In this document: one piece after another, positions 58,081 to 64,000 of the stretch
Layout of the letters: each line of letters starts with the position of its first letter
Position numbering within the stretch: position 1 is the first letter of the stretch
NCBI RefSeq assembly: GCF_018320785.1
Contig: NC_054881.1
Coordinates: forward strand, 20,832,275-20,896,274
Length of the DNA: 64,000 nucleotides
Reading direction: 5' to 3'
Source of the DNA: Cheilinus undulatus
Taxonomy: Eukaryota > Chordata > Actinopteri > Labriformes > Labridae
Notes under the pieces: generated by a model
Database searches by the model: none
Seen by the model: only the letters and a program-made list of their open reading frames with translations
Told to the model about the DNA's origin: nothing
Program-made: the position numbers and the translations under genes

Positions 58081-61000
58081 CCAGTAATGAGTGGATTTTA
58101 TTTACAAACACTTTAGTAATGCATTACTGCGATTCAGACCTTTTCCCATGATCTCTTGAACAGCTTTATTTCCCTGACTTACCTGGTGATGTCAGGAACC
58201 AGGCTATGTCACTGTCCCCTTGACCAGGATCTCATCAACAGGCCCTGAATCTGACTGTCTTGTTTCGCTTTCCTATAATCTGCACTCAAATTTTTGTAAA
58301 CACTTCAAGTATTTCACCATTCTGTTTTCCCCCTGTCTAGAGATGAAGGTGATTCATATTTCATATTTTGTCGAGCTTGTAACTGCCTGGAAGTAAATAT
58401 CAGCCTTATGTACCAATTTGTTTGTGGAGTTTTAGGCTAGATGTAATTAGATTAGTGTAAGTCTGTTCTAATTCATCCTCCTTCCATAAGTTATAAATTG
58501 TGTTCTTAGAAATAACGTTTTTTCAAACTTTAAAGTGTGTTTTAAGGACTAAAGTTTTAGGTCTGAATAGTTCTTTTAGTATATTTTTGTGGGCTTCCCA
58601 TGCAACACAGCACTATTGATTGATAGGAAAATAAATAATACCAACAGCCAATCTTTATATTTTTAAAAGCATAGGAAGCATTACTTTACATTAATTGATC
58701 CTGTCCAATAATCATTGTGCAGCACTATTTCTTTTATTTACTCTTACCATGGGGGAAGGAGAGTGCATGAACTATTTCAGAGAGAGAGAGGAAGATCCTC
58801 TGTTCTGGTGTAACCCAGCCTACCTGTTAAGTGTGAAATGATGCATCTATAAATTACTTCCAGCACCCCTGTAATAAACATCCTTATTGTTTCAAATCTT
58901 TCTTTAGACTCAACCACCATTGGATGTGCTGCAACACCTGCCTGTGCATGCCAGCAAGTGGCTCTATGTGGTTCTTAAACTCCTGTCAGTAATACCGCAG
59001 GACATTTTTTGGAAAGTTTAACAGGAATGAATACTGGATACCATGCTCCATCTCTCCAGGTATCCTCCCAGCTGCCCCCTCCATGATGCACGTGGTCACC
59101 CCCAGTGTCTGGACCAGCCCACTGGGTCCTGGGCACCCAGTATACGGTGAGCTGGATCATTACTTGAGAGATCAGGCAACTCTTGAAATCACATAATGAT
59201 CATTTCTTAGTGTGCATGAAAACATACTTACTTTAATACTGGAATTACTGTTTCAGAAAAGAGAAGCATACAAACCAACAAATAACCAAATGGGTTTACT
59301 TTTACTGGGGTATCTCTCCTTTTTTCAGCTCGACATACATCAATAGAAATGTCTTACAGGCAGGCCATTTCTTCTATTTTTTTAAATTTTATTGTTAAAC
59401 TCATCAGTAATATGAGTCTTTCCCATTTCATATACTTCCTCTAAAATTTTCAGCCAGTTTTTTGGTAAATCATACCCTAGATTTGCTTCATCCGTGCATC
59501 TTTTGACACATTTCCCAGTTTTGCAGTCAAGGAGGTTTTAATAGGACAGAAGTCATCATATCCCGGACAAATTTGTGATTTGTATTCATGTTCAGATGCA
59601 AGAGAAATGCACCATTTGAGTCTTAATAGTGTCTCTGGAAATATCGATGTAATTTTAAGTCATGTTGATTTGTTGACTAAAACTATAACTAATTATTGTT
59701 GACAACCTTTCTTTCCCTGTGAAAAACTAGGCTAAGACTAACCAAAAATAGATTTTTGATGACTAAAGCTGACTAAAAGTGAGTTTTGTTCTCGTAAAGA
59801 TGACTAAAACTTGAATCAAATGGAATTTAATTGTAGTCCCACATTCAAAATACGTGATATTTCACCTCTGTGGGTAAATCTGTCAAAAAAAACAAAGCAT
59901 TTTTATCCCTTTTGCCTCTCAGCTTTAGAAGGCAGGGACCCCAGGTTTGGCAGGCCGCACAGAACACACTACCATCATTTGGTACCAGATTCAGGCAAGA
60001 GAATCGATGCTTGGACTTAAAGTTAAGCTTAAAATGTGACGACTTTTTATGGGCTAAAACAAGGCTAACATGTTTTTGAGTTTTTGTTGACTAAAACTAA
60101 AGGTACTGAAAGATTGATGGCATCTGGAAGTTTCCTTCTACATCTGTCAACAAGTCCAAGGCCTGAAATGTAAACACAGTGGCGCTGTGAGTTTCTGTTC
60201 CAAAGTCAAAGCTGGACCATTTGTTCTCCTGTAGTGTTAATGCTATGCCTTTATTTTGAATGTGTTCTGAATTTTTCTGCTATCATATCTATTGTCTTTA
60301 AAAAACAACATGACCAGTGATGCAATAATCTCCTTAGCTTGCTAATCAATGAGGAAGACATTTCATGGACTGATGAACTTGTCAAATCACTCTTCCTTGT
60401 TTGTTATCAGTGACCATTTTACGTTCCAGTTATGAGAAAAGCTATTGTGTACATTTACAGCAGCTGCACCCAAAGACAAACTTACAGTTTCAAGGCACAC
60501 TTGAATTTCTTGTCTTAAATTTTTCCTTATTGCTCTGCTGTTGTTCAGAAACTCTGCCCATTTTTTTATTTCCCTGAGGTAAATTTAATGAGGCACTGAC
60601 TGAACTCGTAAGTTTAATCTGACAAAAAAGCCAGAACTCATTTTAAAACTGGTAAACTCTTTTTTAAACATTGACTGCTCAGTATTCAATCACTATCACA
60701 ATGAGGAGATGTCAATACCTTCCTCTTTTTAAAGAAGACTCTAGATCTTCAGTTTCTGTGTGGTAATACTGAAGGTCAGGAGCCACAACATGTCAACATC
60801 AATAAACAAGTGAAAAAAAAGAACAAGAAAATGTCATAATTGTCTCATCCTTGAACTCTCAGTATTAAAGAGGTACAAAATATCTTGAATTTTCTTTAAT
60901 GCTCCTTTAACCCATCAGAATATATTTCATATTTAAATGGCTTTTTACTGAAATAACAGGGGAAAAAATTAGCAATGATTACATTTTAATATTTGAGAGG

Positions 61001-61098
61001 TTACCAGCAATTCCTCATTGCGTTGGCATGTTGCTCAATGCTTTATCTACAGTACTCTAGATTACATTTTCCAGTGTGGTTGTTAATAACAAGTGATA
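58081..61098. other. Duplicated upstream region of peroxidase copy 2
   Basis: Matches 42191-45420 with small differences; contains the same exon-like blocks (58909-59144) and GACTAAAACT repeat. No independent gene recognised. Confidence 0.55.
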
Positions 61099-61143
61099 AG
61101 AGTGAGGGCATTTCCTTCAGCAGAAAGAGGAGGAAGAAGGAAC
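61099..61143 (+). promoter_or_regulatory. Purine-rich block specific to copy 2 promoter
   Basis: AGAAAGAGGAGGAAGAAGGA lies about 85 bases upstream of the TATA box and is absent from copy 1, which reads ACACCTGTTCTTTACTGAC at the matching place. GAGGAAG-type words are binding sites for ETS factors such as PU.1, a main driver of myeloid peroxidase genes. A role is inferred only. Confidence 0.4.
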
Positions 61144-61205
61144 TGTTTTTACTGACACTACCTTCACCTGGACACCTCTGGGCGAGGCCTCACGGCCTCA
61201 GACAG

Positions 61206-61213
61206 AATAAAAG
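61206..61213 (+). promoter_or_regulatory. TATA box of peroxidase copy 2
   Basis: AATAAAAG in the same context as copy 1; the 5' UTR exon ends at 61289 before GTAACAAG. Confidence 0.6.
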
Positions 61214-61397
61214 GAGCAACGGGTGAGACACAGCATCACTGACACCTGATCTCTGAAAGCATCTAAAATCTTCGCAGCTTGACACACAGGTAACAAGATA
61301 ATTTGATATTTTTATGTTATATGGTCCTTAAAGATGTATATTTATGTCAGTCTTTTTGCACTTGGTTCATCTTTTACATCTCTTTTTTGTTTTAGAG

Positions 61398-63780
61398 ATG
61401 CATCTCTCTGTTCTCTTTGTGCTGGGCGTCTCCCTGGTGCACATTCACTCCAAACCAGCAGGTACATCTTTAGGAACAATTTTCATGTTTATCTAAATTT
61501 GTGCCAGATTGTTTCACAGCACTGGCCTGGTTTATTCTGTCACATTTATGGAGTGTTTATCCTTTTTTGCAGGACAATATTTCAGCAGTAGTCTGGTTCA
61601 GCAGTGTTTTGAGGATGCAAAGACATTGGTGGATAATGCATACAAGTACTCCAGAGAAGAGTGAGTTTGTCTATGTATGTTTGTGTTTGAAAGATGGACA
61701 AATGCATTGAAGGATAGTTTTCCTTAGAGATTCCTTAATATGAAAGTCAGAGTATGTCTGTGAGTTTTGTAAAGAAAGACAGTGATTTGTATTGTATGCA
61801 GCATAAAATATGAATTCAAAATTAGAAATCAGGAGATTCTGTTACAATATGAACACAACTTAGCAAAGAATAAAAGGAGAATATTCAGGGTAGAAATGTA
61901 CTAAAATGTTGTCATTTATTAATGTAAATCTGTAGCTTACTGGTTGAAAGAGAAATTTCAAATACTTTCTGTTTTTTAATTGTGTGTCTTTTTCTCCTTC
62001 AGGAGTCTGAGACGAGTCCGCAAGGAAATTGTGCGTCCCCACGATGCCCTCCGCCTCCTCAAGCAGCCTCGCGCTGGCACTCGAATGGCTGTGAGATCTG
62101 CAGACTACATGGCACAGACCCTCCGTCTGCTGCACGAGAGGTCACCACATTCATAAACGCTCCTCAACGCAACAGGTAAGACACGCAGCAACCAAACAAA
62201 GACAGCGCAGACAACCACAGTCATTATTAAGTTTTTGTGTGACAACCTTTCCCCATTCTTGGTTCAGGCTCAGAGGTGTAGGGTTTCTGGTGTCACGATG
62301 TGCTCAATGCAATCACTTCAAAGTAATGTTAAGAACTAGACAAAAAAAGTTGTCAGACATGCGTGTGCATTGTTAGTCCTTGAAAAATGTCTTTTGTGTT
62401 TTTTGTAGATTTGCTCACAAAAGAAGACCTGAAGAAGCTAGTTGAAATAACCGGATGTGCAGCTCGGGTCACTTTTCCAGAGTGTCGCACCACACCAAAC
62501 ATTAACAAGTATCGCACAGCCACCAGCGTCTGCAACAACGTGTAAGAGAAAGAGATATTTTTATTTTAATAGAATTGCTCCTGTATTCTAACTTCTATAA
62601 AGCTATTTGATATATGAAACACTTTAATTTTTTTACATACCTCAGGTTTAAAGTACATTTTAGTGCTACACATCATCTACACTATCAACTTTTTGTCTCG
62701 TAGCCTTTCAAAACAGCAATGTGTTGTATATATGTAGAGAGAAAATGTATGTATAGTTTCCCAAGCTGAAATTGGGGCTCTGTGGACATGAACGGTTGCA
62801 TGAAACTAGAGGAAATGCTTGTGAAACATCTTAGGCCATCCACTGCAGGTATTGAGTACACTTTCCTTGTTTCTCAAGCTGCATTTCTAAACTTTGTCAT
62901 CTCTTACTTGCTTTTAGGAAAACCCTCGCTGGGGAGCTCCAACACCCCCTTCAACCGCTGGCTTCCTGCTGAATATGATGATGGCATCTCGAACCGAAGG
63001 CCTGGAACCCAAACAGAACCTTCAACAACTTCATGCTCCCACTGGTACGGCCCAGAAATCCCACACATTTGCTTTAGCTAACATAATTATTCAAAATTAA
63101 AACATTTCTTTCCTTTCTTCAGGTGCGACAGGTGTCAAATAACATCCTAGCCACAACAGATGCCGGTGTGGTCAGTGATGGAGAATTCTCTCACATGGTG
63201 ACCTTGTTTGGGCAGTGGAACGACCACGATGTCACCTTCACACCATTCTCCCCAAGCATCGTCTCCTTCAGCAACGGGATCGACTGTGAAGAAAGCTGCG
63301 AGAAAACTGAGCCATGCATCCCCATCCCGGTTGGTGTGACAGATCAAATCTCAATATATTGTGTTGCTTTCCTCTAAAGATTATACCTGTAACCTTTGAC
63401 TCACTGCAATGTACAGATCCCTCCTGGTGACCCCCGCCTGCCCACCGGTCCAGAAAGCTGTTTCCCTTCCTTCCGATCCGCCCCAGTTTGTGGAACAGGA
63501 TTCTCGGCATACAACTTTGGTGGAGAACCTGAAAAGAGGGAGCAGATCAACGCTCTGACAGCCTTCCTGGATCTCGGCCAGGTGTACGGCTCTGAGGAGA
63601 GTCTCGCCTTGAATCTTCGCAACCTGAGCAGTGATGATGGCCTGCTGCGCGTGAACACAGAGTTCAGAGATAATGGGCGTGAGCTGCTGCCATTCCACTC
63701 GATGGAAATGAACATGTGCGCCACTCGCAAAAGAGTCACCAATGACTCCAACGCCAGAGAGGTGCCCTGTTTTATTGCAG
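61398..63780 (+). pseudogene. mpx: Heme peroxidase copy 2, first seven coding exons, disrupted as assembled
   Basis: Coding exons 61398-61461, 61573-61660, 62003-62175, 62409-62541, 62918-63044, 63123-63329 and 63417-63780 match copy 1; the rest is beyond the window. The signal peptide ends VHIHS in place of VHVYS. Faults against copy 1: the exon at 62003 lost three bases in two places, creating TAA at 62154-62156; the exon at 62918 has three separate one-base deletions, with TGA at 62970-62972 before the frame is regained. The exons at 63123 and 63417 are intact and keep distal His and the heme-ester Asp. All splice sites are kept. Nearby sequence shows assembly damage, so these lesions may not be real; if real, this is a recent pseudogene. 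Confidence 0.8.
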
Positions 63781-64000
63781 GTAAAGCATCATGCAACTGC
63801 ACTCAGTTATAAAGAGTTATAGATGTGTTCAATGCTTCTTAGACCAGTATTAAGCAGTCAGAGTACTAATAAGAATTTTGAGTGCCTAAATAAAAAAAAA
63901 ACAATTGAAAAAACTATAATGAAATGACCTGGTATGTTATAAAGAATCACTTATATCTGGCTTATAATCTTTAGATATAGTCAGTTTGAAGGGTATTTTT

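Larger units (their letters stand above)
55898..64000 (+). repeat. Tandem duplication, copy 2 (continues past the window)
   Basis: Starts abruptly at GATACTCATAATGACCTAG, an internal position of the hAT element (39988 in copy 1), directly after the LINE's 5' end. It keeps the order of copy 1. Copy-specific differences: no LINE/SINE tail near 59390, a different promoter-proximal block at 61099-61143, and ~90 extra bases before exon 6 (about 62778-62870). Confidence 0.93.

Noticed and set aside
1-64000. CRISPR arrays, tRNA or rRNA genes, bacterial operons
   Set aside because: None seen. The only tRNA-like promoter is in the SINE; the sequence is eukaryotic throughout.

Overview
The window is nuclear DNA of a ray-finned fish, most likely a spiny-rayed (percomorph) teleost. 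The evidence is spliced vertebrate genes with short introns, AT-rich intergenic DNA and the usual fish transposon mix (Tc1, hAT, chromodomain Ty3/Gypsy, Penelope-like, APE-type LINE, tRNA-derived SINE).

Layout. (1) 40-2572, plus strand: last six exons of a methionine adenosyltransferase gene (mat2a), then a ~3.4 kb 3' UTR with three hairpins that each carry the METTL16 target motif. (2) 7720-9057: dead Tc1 transposon. (3) 9121-15745, minus strand: a complete nine-coding-exon gene for a secreted saposin-fold protein (two SapB domains, C-terminal SapA), surfactant protein B-like; it is also near MAT2A in mammals. (4) 10887-19526: three related repeats full of degenerate TTTTTGCCAC units, two of them inverted to each other; one contains a SINE. 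(5) 19756-25165: young Ty3/Gypsy chromovirus with near-identical LTRs and a 5-bp target duplication, but with broken gag and pol. (6) 25500-38104: gene-poor DNA with several small DNA transposons, including one with a 9-bp target duplication and a helicase-like first exon, and a Penelope-like 3' fragment. (7) 39988 to the end: a tandem duplication with a 15.9 kb unit, each copy carrying a myeloid/eosinophil-type heme peroxidase gene. The first gene (45691-51651) continues in splice phase into a collagen-like exon and a C1q domain. A LINE lacking its 3' end (53291-55897) lies at the junction. The second peroxidase copy (61398 on) runs off the window.

Main points of interest. The peroxidase-collagen-C1q arrangement would be a secreted oxidant enzyme with a C1q-type module, if transcripts confirm it. 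Its last peroxidase exon holds an in-frame 138-150 bp tandem duplication that provides two donors in the same phase. The residue at the position of the myeloperoxidase sulfonium methionine is Asn. The mat2a 3' UTR hairpins suggest the SAM-sensing METTL16 circuit is kept.

Caution. Part of the second duplicate (about 56441-57740) is a fine interleaving of two unrelated stretches of this same window (about 38480-39770 and 40560-41870). It reads like a consensus artefact, so the stops and single-base deletions in the second peroxidase copy, and perhaps the C1q frameshift in the first, may be assembly errors. All names rest on reading motifs and exon structure by eye; no database search was run.
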